From Patescibacteria group bacterium (GTDB taxonomy: Bacteria > Patescibacteriota > Gracilibacteria > UM-FILTER-43-11): a DNA stretch of 28,102 nt. Below the pieces are notes generated by a model. The model was not told where the DNA came from. It was given only the letters and a program-made list of their open reading frames with translations, and made no database searches. Both the position numbers and the translations under genes were made by a program. Location: assembly GCA_029260955.1 (NCBI GenBank), contig JAJDCF010000002.1, positions 1-28,102 of the forward strand. The letters run 5' to 3'. Of this stretch, positions 15,149 to 22,856 are shown piece by piece (position 1 is the first letter of the stretch; each line of letters opens with the position of its first letter).

Positions 15149-15153
15149 CTCCT
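15149..15153 (-). promoter_or_regulatory. Shine-Dalgarno of prfB
   Basis: AGGAG nine bases before the ATG at 15139. It decides in favour of this start over the TTG at 15123. It is one of the few clear Shine-Dalgarno sequences in the window. Confidence 0.75.
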
Positions 15154-15173
15154 GGTTAGTGGTTATCTCGCAT

Positions 15174-15182
15174 ATTCTAGCA
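15174..15182 (-). promoter_or_regulatory. Extended -10 promoter of prfB-def
   Basis: Minus-strand TGCTAGAAT with no good -35. The start near 15167 gives a leader of about 28 nt. The same eleven bases TATGCTAGAAT occur in the pilin promoter at 20273-20283. Confidence 0.5.
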
Positions 15183-15190
15183 TAAAAGCC

Positions 15191-15219
15191 TTGAAAAAAT
15201 CATGAAAAAATGATAAAAT
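15191..15219 (+). promoter_or_regulatory. Promoter of the type IV pilus operon
   Basis: TTGAAA (15191-15196) and TAAAAT (15214-15219) are 17 bp apart, and TG at 15211-15212 makes an extended -10. The expected start near 15226 lies after the first ATG of the open frame (15218), so translation should begin at the ATG at 15245. Confidence 0.7.
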
Positions 15220-15244
15220 GAATAGATATAAAAATAATAAGTTT

Positions 15245-16702
15245 ATGGAAGCTATAGAAGACAAAAATAAGCAGAACGATGCAAAGCAGCAAATTAGCCT
15301 TCTTGAAAAGGCAATTAAGAGTGCATTCAAGGAGGGTAATTATGAAGCTGTAAAAGTTACTGCATATAAAATTAAAGCTCTCGATCCAGATAATCGTTTG
15401 GCTGAAAAGATGATTAACAAGGCGGAGAAAGTCAGAAAGAAAGCAGAGTCTGTCGAAAAGGCTAAGAAGGCAAAGGAATATGCAACTATGCTAAAAAAAC
15501 TCTACAAGGAACAAAACGTAGAGAAGCTAACTGCTTTAGCTAATGAATTCAAAGCTTTTGATCCGGAGAGCAAAGATGCAGACAAATGGATCAAGAAATC
15601 TGAAAAGCTAAAAGATAAGCTTAGTGGCAAAAAGGAAGAAAAGCAGCCAGGCTTCTTCGCAAATCTATTTAAGAAATCAAATAAACAAGGTGAGCCTGAG
15701 AAAAAAGAAGGACTAATGCAGATTGTGGCAAAAAAAGAAGAAGAGGCGTCTATGAAGATCGAAGCAAAGCCAGAGGCCATCAAGCCTATCGCAGCTTCAA
15801 TAACTCCAATAGCTCCAATAGTTTCTCAGCCAGCTCCTACAACTCCAGCCCCTGTAGTTACTACGAAGCCTGTAGAAAAGGTGGCGCCAAAAAAAGAAGA
15901 AACTGCACCCAAAGAAACAAAGGGGAATATTTTTACGAAGATATTTAGCAAAAAGGAAGAGGTCACAGACAAGAAGTCCATCATCGACACTATTGTTGCC
16001 AAGACAGACAAAAAGGAAGAGCAGAAAGCACCCGAGAATGAAATGGGGGCAAAGCAGGATGAAGAGAATAATTCACAGAAGTTACTGACTTTCTCGAAGG
16101 TATTTATGAACTTCGCCCTAATATTTATCGTCTTCAGTGCTGCATTTTTGTATGTAGAGTGGGTAGATAAAGAAAACACACTACTTAGTCTAGTGGGCTT
16201 TCAGCATAATACAGGTGAAAGATTGCACAGTGCTAGCGAGGAGGTTATTTCCCTAAAAAAACAAGAGACCACTCTAAATACTGACATTGAGCTATACAAA
16301 GGTGGATATGATGACAAGGCAGTATCTACCGTTGATCAGATCATTGCTGATCGCATCAATTGGCCAGATATATTCAGTAAAATCAACGAGGTAACCAACT
16401 CGGTTTACGAGCTAAACGACTTCTTTAAGTACATTGAATATAATAATTATTCATTTGATGTAGAAAAAAAAGCTATTCGTGTGACTGGTTCGCTCAGCGA
16501 TCCATTGGGCAGAAATTTGACTAAGCTTGTAGAGCTCGAAGAAGCCTTCATATTCTATCCAAATGACAGAAGTAATCCGGATGACATGACAGAGCCATAT
16601 TTTAGCGGATTCGAAGAATTTACTTCTTTCAGCAAAACACTAGATGCAGACACAGGCCGATACACTTCAAGTTTTCAGCTCTCTTTTTCACTTAACGATT
16701 AA
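15245..16702 (+). CDS. Type IV pilus PilN-like protein with N-terminal helical repeat region
   Basis: First gene of the pilus operon, 485 residues from the chosen start. Residues 1-130 form two similar Lys/Glu-rich TPR-like helical units (compare NYEAVKVTAYKIKALDPDN with NVEKLTALANEFKAFDPES). A low-complexity Lys/Glu/Pro/Thr linker follows (about 135-280), containing repeated FF/IFTKIFSKKEE-type segments, then one membrane helix (about 287-310). A C-terminal extracytoplasmic domain of about 170 residues has a heptad stretch and a final beta-rich part, as in PilN. I call it PilN-like from this topology and from its place before PilO-, PilB- and PilC-like genes; sequence similarity to E. coli-type PilN is not obvious. 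An open frame extends upstream to an ATG at 15218, but that codon lies inside the promoter. Confidence 0.7.
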   Translation: MEAIEDKNKQNDAKQQISLLEKAIKSAFKEGNYEAVKVTAYKIKALDPDNRLAEKMINKAEKVRKKAESVEKAKKAKEYATMLKKLYKEQNVEKLTALANEFKAFDPESKDADKWIKKSEKLKDKLSGKKEEKQPGFFANLFKKSNKQGEPEKKEGLMQIVAKKEEEASMKIEAKPEAIKPIAASITPIAPIVSQPAPTTPAPVVTTKPVEKVAPKKEETAPKETKGNIFTKIFSKKEEVTDKKSIIDTIVAKTDKKEEQKAPENEMGAKQDEENNSQKLLTFSKVFMNFALIFIVFSAAFLYVEWVDKENTLLSLVGFQHNTGERLHSASEEVISLKKQETTLNTDIELYKGGYDDKAVSTVDQIIADRINWPDIFSKINEVTNSVYELNDFFKYIEYNNYSFDVEKKAIRVTGSLSDPLGRNLTKLVELEEAFIFYPNDRSNPDDMTEPYFSGFEEFTSFSKTLDADTGRYTSSFQLSFSLND

Positions 16703-16750
16703 CCCCTAGATAGCCGAACTTAGGTAGGGCGAAGCTAGAGAGAATAGCAC
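16703..16750 (-). repeat. Dispersed short repeat, copy 3 (inverted)
   Basis: On the minus strand it reads GTGCTATT (16750-16743), TAGCTTCGCCCTAC (16737-16724) and CTATCTAGGGG at the end. This matches copy 2 most closely. It fills the gap between the PilN-like and PilO-like genes, starting at the PilN stop codon. Confidence 0.6.
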
Positions 16751-16770
16751 CAAACAAATAAACACACATC

Positions 16771-17562
16771 ATGATTTCACTCAAAAAAACTAGTGGCGAA
16801 AATAACGAACCGACTCAACCGGAATCCAAAACTCCGGAAAAGAAGGGTAGTATTTTCGGAAAGACGCTAAGCACAAGGAAGACGGTAAAGTCCAAGAAGG
16901 ACGAGTACATCGGCGCAAAGAATAAGAAAAAGTCTTACATCAGAATGGGTGTTTCCTTTGCAGTCCTAATGGCATAATCCGTTTTATTCTTTTATGGCAA
17001 TACTGCTGCTTATCTCAAGGCGCCAGCCGAGATTGCAAGTCTTCAGGCTCAGATTAACGAGTACAGTGAGGTTACTTTGCCTAGCCTAGAAAAGACCAAA
17101 GAACTTCATAAGTCAGCTTATGATCAGGAATTTGCAGAAGTCATTCAATCTTTAGAGGCGGTGTTTCCGACAAAGGTAGATAAGCTAGGCATGATTCGCC
17201 TGTTTGAATCTTTTGCCACAGAAGTTGCTGCCAGTTATCCACCTTTTGAGTTCACTTCAATTAATCTTGCAACACCTGAGCAAATGGATGGCTACCAGAT
17301 CATTCCTGTTTCAACCTCGATCCATTCCAGTTTGGCAGGTTTTGACAGGTTCCTAAGCTTGGTAGATCGTTCTGGACATATCTACTCCGGAGAAGGAGAA
17401 GATAAAACTCCTATCGAGAAGAAAATACGCTTGATAAGCATCTCTAACATAAGCGTGATATATCGCGGTGTGGATGATGAAACTGGAGAAGATCAGGGAG
17501 TGGACTTTAGCGTAAAGTTGAACGTTTACTCAAGAACTTCAGATCAACCAGAAATAATATAA
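16771..17562 (+). pseudogene. Type IV pilus PilO-like protein interrupted by an in-frame TAA
   Basis: The frame starting at ATG 16771 runs 68 codons to TAA at 16975-16977, then continues in the same frame without another stop to 17562. The joined product would be 262 residues plus the stop position. It has a basic cytoplasmic start, a membrane helix made of GVSFAVLMA before the stop and SVLFFYG after it, a coiled coil (EIASLQAQINEYSEVTLPSL) and a PilO-like domain ending VDFSVKLNVYSR. The stop therefore sits in the middle of the helix. No in-frame ATG follows closely, so re-initiation would give a protein without a membrane anchor. It could be a real nonsense mutation, a recoded codon or a base error in the sequence. 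The downstream half keeps normal composition, which suggests recent origin or error. Gene order supports PilO. Confidence 0.75.
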
Positions 17563-17574
17563 AATAATAATTCC

Positions 17575-19035
17575 TTGGCAGACGACGTCATTTTAAAACC
17601 ATTGGAAGAAACAGACGCAGTAGCGCCACAGGCTACCGCTGCACCAGCTCCCGCTACTCCAAAACCTGTTGCACCCGCTGCACCTAAACCAGCACCTAAA
17701 CCTGCTGTGACTGCTGCCAAAGCAGAAAAGACAGAAGTTCCTGTGAAAGTTGTTGAAAAGGAAGATAAGAAACCTGCAGCAACAAAAGAGAAAAAGGGTG
17801 TAAACACGGCGGCTCTAAGCGAATCTCTTCAGAATGCAATTATTGCAGGTAATATTCCGCAAATCGTTATGTACGCTATCACTTTAGCCCTCAATATGGG
17901 TGCTTCCGATGTGCATATCGAACCCGAGGAAAAAACCGTCCGCATTCGCCTTAGAATTGACGGTGTACTCAGGCATATTGTTGAATATCCGAACAATATT
18001 CACCCGGCGGTTGTTTCTCGTGTGAAGATCATGTCCACCATGAAAATCGACGAACAGCGCGTGCCACAAGATGGTCGTACTCAGGTAACCACCGACGACG
18101 GTAAGGCCATTGAGCTTCGTGTATCTACGCTTCCAACGGTAAACGGAGAAAAGATCGTGATGCGTTTACAAGACAAGACCAAAAGCATTCCCGACCTTCC
18201 CGACTTGGGACTTAAAGGAACTTCTCTCGAGGTTATGGAGGGCTTTACCAAGCTTCCCAATGGAATCATCTTGGTTACTGGGCCTACAGGTAGTGGTAAA
18301 ACCAATACCTTGTATTCCATTTTGCACCGCCTGAACCAGGTAGGTGTGAACATAATGACCTTTGAAGATCCAGTCGAATATCAAATGGATGGCCTCAATC
18401 AATCACAAGTTCGCCCAGATATCGAATACGACTTTTCGATGGGACTTCGTACCGCTCTGCGTCAGGATCCCGACATCATCATGGTGGGGGAAATCCGTGA
18501 CCAGGAAACAATCGAGATCGCCATTCGCGCGGCCCTGACAGGTCACTTTGTGCTATCAACCATTCACACAAACAGCGCTGTTTCCACTTTAACCCGTATT
18601 ACCGACATGGGTGTAAAACCCTTCCTGATCACTTCATCCATTCGTGGAATTGTTTCTCAGCGTTTGGTTCGTCGTATTTGTGAGGACTGTAAAGAAGAGT
18701 TGGTGCCAGAAGCTCAGGTTATGGAAGACATCAAAAAAGAACTAGAAAATATTACAGAAAAAGATTTGGACCCTGCCTTGCTCAAAGATATCAAGCTATA
18801 TAAAGGTAAGGGATGCGAAAAATGCAACGACCTTGGCTACAAGGGAAGAGTCGCTGTTTTTGAAATCCTAAGTATGGACCGTGAAGTCGGACAACTAGTA
18901 TTGCAAAGTGCGCCAGATGCTCAGTTAGAAGAGCAAGCAAAGAAGGGGGGAATGATAACCCTTAAACAAGATGGCTTCATTAAAGCGCTTCAGGGACTTA
19001 CTACCTTGGAAGAAATATTTAGAATCGCTCAATAA
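17575..19035 (+). CDS. pilB: Type IV pilus extension ATPase PilB (GspE family)
   Basis: Cytoplasmic hexameric ATPase that powers pilus polymerisation. A Pro/Ala/Lys-rich N-terminal segment (about 15-70) replaces the usual N1 domain. The GspE core follows: GASDVHIEPEEKTVRIRLRI, Walker A GPTGSGKT (236-243), the Asp box (TFEDPVEYQMDG), Walker B-type DIIMVGEIRD (300-309), and the His box LTGHFVLSTIHTNSA. A four-Cys zinc motif (CEDC...CEKC) and GYKGRVAVFEIL come near the end. At 486 residues it is shorter than E. coli-type PilB (about 560) because of the short N-terminus. I use the TTG at 17575, 12 bp after the PilO-like gene; no ATG lies upstream in frame. Confidence 0.93.
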   Translation: MADDVILKPLEETDAVAPQATAAPAPATPKPVAPAAPKPAPKPAVTAAKAEKTEVPVKVVEKEDKKPAATKEKKGVNTAALSESLQNAIIAGNIPQIVMYAITLALNMGASDVHIEPEEKTVRIRLRIDGVLRHIVEYPNNIHPAVVSRVKIMSTMKIDEQRVPQDGRTQVTTDDGKAIELRVSTLPTVNGEKIVMRLQDKTKSIPDLPDLGLKGTSLEVMEGFTKLPNGIILVTGPTGSGKTNTLYSILHRLNQVGVNIMTFEDPVEYQMDGLNQSQVRPDIEYDFSMGLRTALRQDPDIIMVGEIRDQETIEIAIRAALTGHFVLSTIHTNSAVSTLTRITDMGVKPFLITSSIRGIVSQRLVRRICEDCKEELVPEAQVMEDIKKELENITEKDLDPALLKDIKLYKGKGCEKCNDLGYKGRVAVFEILSMDREVGQLVLQSAPDAQLEEQAKKGGMITLKQDGFIKALQGLTTLEEIFRIAQ

Positions 19036-19044
19036 AAATAAGTT

Positions 19045-20238
19045 ATGGCTTCACCTTCATTACATATCGGCAAACAGGCCACGGCAACAGTTGCTCCAGA
19101 AGTTACAAAAAAAGCCTCTGCAATGCCAGGGAAAAAGGCTGGTTGGCTTTCGGCCATGAACGACTTCCTTGCTCAGTTTCAAGCCATTAAAACGACTGAC
19201 AAAGTAAGCTTTTTCAGGCTTTTAGCCACCATGATCAATGCAGGTATTTCAATCCTGAAAGCCCTCAATATTATGGTTGAGCAAACAGAAAATAACCATA
19301 TGAAGCAAATCATCGGCGATATTGTTAGCAAGATCGAGGGTGGCGGAAGCTTTTCTCAGGCGCTAGAGTCTTTTCCAAAATACTTCTCCGAAGCTCAAAT
19401 CGGAATGGTAGAGGCTGGTGAAGCATCCGGACGTCTCAATCAGACCCTTCTTCAAATCGCTGACGAAACCGAAAAACAAGCAGCGTTCACATCACGTATA
19501 AAAGGAGCCATGGTTTATCCTGTGGTGATCGTCATAATTATGATGGCCGCCTTTATTACTGTGATGGTGCTCGTTATGCCAAAGATCAAAGATATGTTTG
19601 TAGGGCTTGGCGGAGAACTTCCAGCCATGACACAGGCGCTTGTTGGAATGTCAGATTGGTTTGTATCCAGTTATATGGGCATTCCTAATTTTCTTTGGCT
19701 GATGGCATCCGTTGTAGTTTTTGTGGTTGTATTTAAGCAATGGAAGAAGACAAAGTGGGGCAACGTACTATGGATACGCTTTGTATTTGTTATGCCACTC
19801 TTTGGAAAACTATCTAAAAAGATTTCAATAGCACACTTCTGCAGAGGACTGTCTACAATGGTTTCAAGCGGAATACCCATTATTAAGGCGCTCAATATTA
19901 CGGCTGCCAGCGTAGGGAATCCACTTTATAAAAAACGCATCAATCAAATTGCAGACGATGTAAAGCACGGTATCGGTATGGCCGAGAACATGAAGGATGA
20001 CTTATACTACTTTCCTAATATGGTAGTGGGCATGATGGGCGTTGCCGAACAAACAGCTCAAGTGGATAACATTACCGAAAAATTAGCTAAATATTACGAA
20101 GACGAAGTCGATACAATGGTAAAAAGTCTTTCTTCTTTGATGGAGCCAATCATTATGGTGGTTCTTGGTGGTGCGGTAGCTTTCCTAGTAATTGCAGTGA
20201 TGGAGCCGATCTTATCAGTATCTGACTTAGCTGTATAG
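19045..20238 (+). CDS. pilC: Type IV pilus inner-membrane platform protein PilC (GspF family)
   Basis: Membrane platform that couples PilB to pilin insertion. The 397 residues contain the two T2SF repeats: the first around residues 55-175 (FFRLLATMINAGISILKALN, then SGRLNQTLLQIADETEKQ), the second around 255-380 (HFCRGLSTMVSSGIPIIKAL, then a final hydrophobic helix). Three membrane helices are visible, one after each repeat and one more near residue 220. It starts nine bases after pilB. The stop at 20236-20238 touches an inverted repeat in the pilin promoter. Confidence 0.94.
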   Translation: MASPSLHIGKQATATVAPEVTKKASAMPGKKAGWLSAMNDFLAQFQAIKTTDKVSFFRLLATMINAGISILKALNIMVEQTENNHMKQIIGDIVSKIEGGGSFSQALESFPKYFSEAQIGMVEAGEASGRLNQTLLQIADETEKQAAFTSRIKGAMVYPVVIVIIMMAAFITVMVLVMPKIKDMFVGLGGELPAMTQALVGMSDWFVSSYMGIPNFLWLMASVVVFVVVFKQWKKTKWGNVLWIRFVFVMPLFGKLSKKISIAHFCRGLSTMVSSGIPIIKALNITAASVGNPLYKKRINQIADDVKHGIGMAENMKDDLYYFPNMVVGMMGVAEQTAQVDNITEKLAKYYEDEVDTMVKSLSSLMEPIIMVVLGGAVAFLVIAVMEPILSVSDLAV

Positions 20239-20277
20239 CATGCAAAAAAAGTCTTGCGTTGAACAAATTTTGTATGC
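20238..20277. repeat. Inverted repeat over the pilin promoter
   Basis: GCATGCAAAA (20238-20247) pairs with TTTTGTATGC (20268-20277), ten base pairs with one G-U mismatch, around a 20-nt centre. The right arm covers the TGC of the extended -10, so as DNA it could be an operator, and as RNA it would form a hairpin in read-through transcripts from pilC. Confidence 0.5.
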
Positions 20278-20283
20278 TAGAAT
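20254..20283 (+). promoter_or_regulatory. Extended -10 promoter of the pilin gene
   Basis: TGCTAGAAT (20275-20283) is a good extended -10; TTGCGT (20254-20259) with an 18-bp spacer is a weak -35. The start near 20290 gives about 27 nt to the ATG at 20317, which decides that start. A separate promoter would allow more pilin than machinery to be made. Confidence 0.6.
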
Positions 20284-20316
20284 TTGTATAACAATATTTC
20301 ATTAAACAAAACAAAA

Positions 20317-20895
20317 ATGAAAAAGAACACAAAAAGTGCTTTTCATCGCGGTTTTACCCTCATTGAGCTGATGATCGTTATCGTCATCCTCGGTATTTTG
20401 ATGGGTACAATTCTACCTCGATTGACTGGTGCACAGGCTCGTGCTCGTGATACAGGACGTATCGCTGACCTTAATACTATTGGTCAGGCACTAGAAACTT
20501 ATTTCGATGACAATGGTCAGTATCCAAATCCTGCTGGTGCTAATGTTTTCTGTATGGACGGTACTGATGTAATCAGCCCTGAAATTTCAGGTTATCTTAA
20601 AGGTGGTGTAGTACCTACACCTGCTGCTTCTCAGGTGACCGATGTGGCTGCGAATACTTGTACAGGAGGCTACATTTATGTTTCGCTTGCAAGTAGAGGT
20701 ATAGCCAATAATGGTTATGCACTGTTTAGCGATGTGGAGACTTTTCAGAAAGCTAATTTCTTAACAACTGCATTTTCAACCGCTGGTGCCATTACCGATA
20801 CAACTGGAATTGGTGCAGCACTTGCTGCCCCTAGCGCTATTGCTACGGCTGACGCAAGTAATGCAGCTAATACAGTCTACGTTCTCTATAACTAA
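20317..20895 (+). CDS. pilA: Type IV major pilin or pseudopilin (PilA-like)
   Basis: 192 residues from the ATG at 20317. A short basic leader ends in RG before the prepilin peptidase site, G12|FTLIELMIVIVILGILMG, with the essential Glu at mature position 5. A helix continues through ARARDTGRIADLNTIGQALE to the GQYPNP motif typical of pilins and pseudopilins. The globular part has two cysteines (NVFCMDG and ANTCTGG) that may form a disulphide, and an Ala/Thr-rich end. An open frame extends to a TTG at 20284, but that codon lies at the promoter -10. It is the last gene of the pilus cluster and is closed by a bidirectional terminator. Confidence 0.92.
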   Translation: MKKNTKSAFHRGFTLIELMIVIVILGILMGTILPRLTGAQARARDTGRIADLNTIGQALETYFDDNGQYPNPAGANVFCMDGTDVISPEISGYLKGGVVPTPAASQVTDVAANTCTGGYIYVSLASRGIANNGYALFSDVETFQKANFLTTAFSTAGAITDTTGIGAALAAPSAIATADASNAANTVYVLYN

Positions 20896-20913
20896 GATTC
20901 ATAGTCTAGTATC

Positions 20914-20952
20914 AAAAAACCCTCTTCCTGCATCACGCCGGAGGGGGTTTTT
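20914..20952. terminator. Bidirectional terminator between pilin and sulfatase genes
   Basis: Left arm A6 then CCCTCTTCC (20914-20928); right arm GGAGGGGG then T5 (20940-20952). About 13 bp pair, with a loop of about 11 nt. It serves both convergent genes. Confidence 0.85.
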
Positions 20953-20954
20953 AG

Positions 20955-22850
20955 TTACATTTGATTTTCGTACCACTTGAGCAGAGTCGAATCTGCATTC
21001 CATTCCATACCATTCTCACGCTTCAATTGCTCTATTTTTAGCTCTAATTCTTCAATGTTACCGGAAACGACAGTCATGTAATCACCAGAGCGCACATTCG
21101 TGTCAGTAGAGGTGATACCATGCAGTAAGTTTAGGCCTATAAAGTTATCTTCAGCTAGCATGTAGGCATATATTCTATCCTGCCCCATAGGAATAGTATC
21201 TGAATTAGCTATCAGGCTTTTCCCCATGTAGTAATCAGGGGCTTCAATATCCAATATATCCAAAAATGTAGGAGTTAGGTCAATCTGTGAGCCGCGCGAA
21301 GCAATCAGGTCGATCGGCGTTTTAGAGATAAATACAAGTGGAATATGACCTGGCTTGACAGTAAAACCGCTCGCCTCGGTATTCCCAGGAACACTTGAGT
21401 AATTTGGATACAAATGATCAGCAGTAAGAACTATAAGCAAATTATCATCAAAAAGACCCTCTGCCTCCAGATTTTTAATAAAATCTTTCACTACCGAATC
21501 AAAACAATTGACCGAAAATAAAACATCGTTCTCATGGTCACTTTTAGTTCTTTCCCGGTAGCATCGACCGCCCGCTACATGAGTATCCACAGTCAATACA
21601 GTCAAAAAGAGGCTATCATCCCTTTTCTCTTTTAGTCTCACAATCACCTCATCAAATAAATAGTCATCACTAAAGCCCCAGCTATCATAAAGGTCAGGCC
21701 TTTCATTCTTAAAATTAGGGTACATTTCATCAAATTCCTCCAGTGCCGTAATAGTATCGTAGCCAATTTTGTCGAAGAATATGTTTTCTCGCACATAATA
21801 CTTACTGAAGCCCCGAATGAACTCCGTCCAGTAACCTGCTTTTTGAAGTAAATTGGGCAAACATTCATAGTCAGCATCCTTTTGTACCATTGAAGTGTTT
21901 GTATGGCTGCATAAAATCGACGCTAAGCCAAAGAGGGTATATGTCCCAGATGGATAAAACTCATCAATATGGGGATTATTTTCTATTAGTCCATCTAAAA
22001 AAGGCGTCACATTGGGAATTTCCTCGTTGTAACGTGATAGCAGGGTCTGACTTAGCGACTCCACAGCAATCAGTACAATTTTTGTTGGGTGAAAATCAGA
22101 CTCAATCGTTAATCTTTCTTCAAGCTTCAAAGAGTCAATGAATACCTGCTCATTCGCGTCCAGGGCCTGCTTGATTGGTGCAGGCCTAAAATATTCGTAT
22201 TGAATTTCATTTAGCAGTGTGACAATCCCTGGGCTTTCAAGGTCCTTTAGTCTGTATTGTTTTTTAGCCAGTACATCACTGTCAAATAGGCTAGCGTGTG
22301 GGCTGTACACGACAGGAATATAATTTCCCCCAAAAGCCAGGCCAACGAAAAGGATAGAAAAGAAAATTCGTTTATTTAAGGCGGGATTCATTGTGCCTCC
22401 AAGGCGATACAGAAAAGCACCAAGTGCAGCCATAGCTGCCAGAAGCATCATGGTCGCAAGCAGAGCTTCGCTGACGATGTAGCTGAGAAGCAGTTTCCAT
22501 TCAATACCTCTTAGTACATAGAATTGCACATCAGTTTTTGTAGCAAAATAGTAATAAAGTTCACTAAAATTTAGCGCAAACAAAAGTAAAAAAATGGCAA
22601 TCAGGCTTATTCTAAGCCATTTGCGCTTAGAGTAAAAAATCAGGTAAAATAGCAAGGCGTATGGCGCTGTTTCAGCCAAAAAACGCTTGCTAAGGCTGCC
22701 AATAACGTTGGAAAAAAAGTGAATATTGACCTGAAAGGGGAATAGGCCATTCGGATGATATAGAAGAAAATAGATTAGAAAAAAATAAGCCACAAAAAAA
22801 CTAGCATAGAAAAAGTGGTACCCCTTGATGCCCGATATTCGTTTTTTCAT
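20955..22850 (-). CDS. LTA synthase-like membrane sulfatase (phosphoglycerol transferase family)
   Basis: 631 residues. The N-terminal 190 residues hold about five membrane helices. From about residue 250 an extracytoplasmic alkaline-phosphatase-fold domain shows the LtaS/sulfatase layout: KIVLIAVESLSQ (metal-binding Glu), PSGTYTLFGLASILCS (candidate nucleophile Thr), LTVDTHVAGG and LTADHLYPN (Asp and His metal ligands). Family members move phosphoglycerol or phosphoethanolamine onto envelope polymers; the actual substrate here cannot be told. It starts six bases after nusA, so it depends on nusA's transcript, an unusual pairing. Confidence 0.88.
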   Translation of the reverse strand: MKKRISGIKGYHFFYASFFVAYFFLIYFLLYHPNGLFPFQVNIHFFSNVIGSLSKRFLAETAPYALLFYLIFYSKRKWLRISLIAIFLLLFALNFSELYYYFATKTDVQFYVLRGIEWKLLLSYIVSEALLATMMLLAAMAALGAFLYRLGGTMNPALNKRIFFSILFVGLAFGGNYIPVVYSPHASLFDSDVLAKKQYRLKDLESPGIVTLLNEIQYEYFRPAPIKQALDANEQVFIDSLKLEERLTIESDFHPTKIVLIAVESLSQTLLSRYNEEIPNVTPFLDGLIENNPHIDEFYPSGTYTLFGLASILCSHTNTSMVQKDADYECLPNLLQKAGYWTEFIRGFSKYYVRENIFFDKIGYDTITALEEFDEMYPNFKNERPDLYDSWGFSDDYLFDEVIVRLKEKRDDSLFLTVLTVDTHVAGGRCYRERTKSDHENDVLFSVNCFDSVVKDFIKNLEAEGLFDDNLLIVLTADHLYPNYSSVPGNTEASGFTVKPGHIPLVFISKTPIDLIASRGSQIDLTPTFLDILDIEAPDYYMGKSLIANSDTIPMGQDRIYAYMLAEDNFIGLNLLHGITSTDTNVRSGDYMTVVSGNIEELELKIEQLKRENGMEWNADSTLLKWYENQM

Positions 22851-22856
22851 AAAGCT

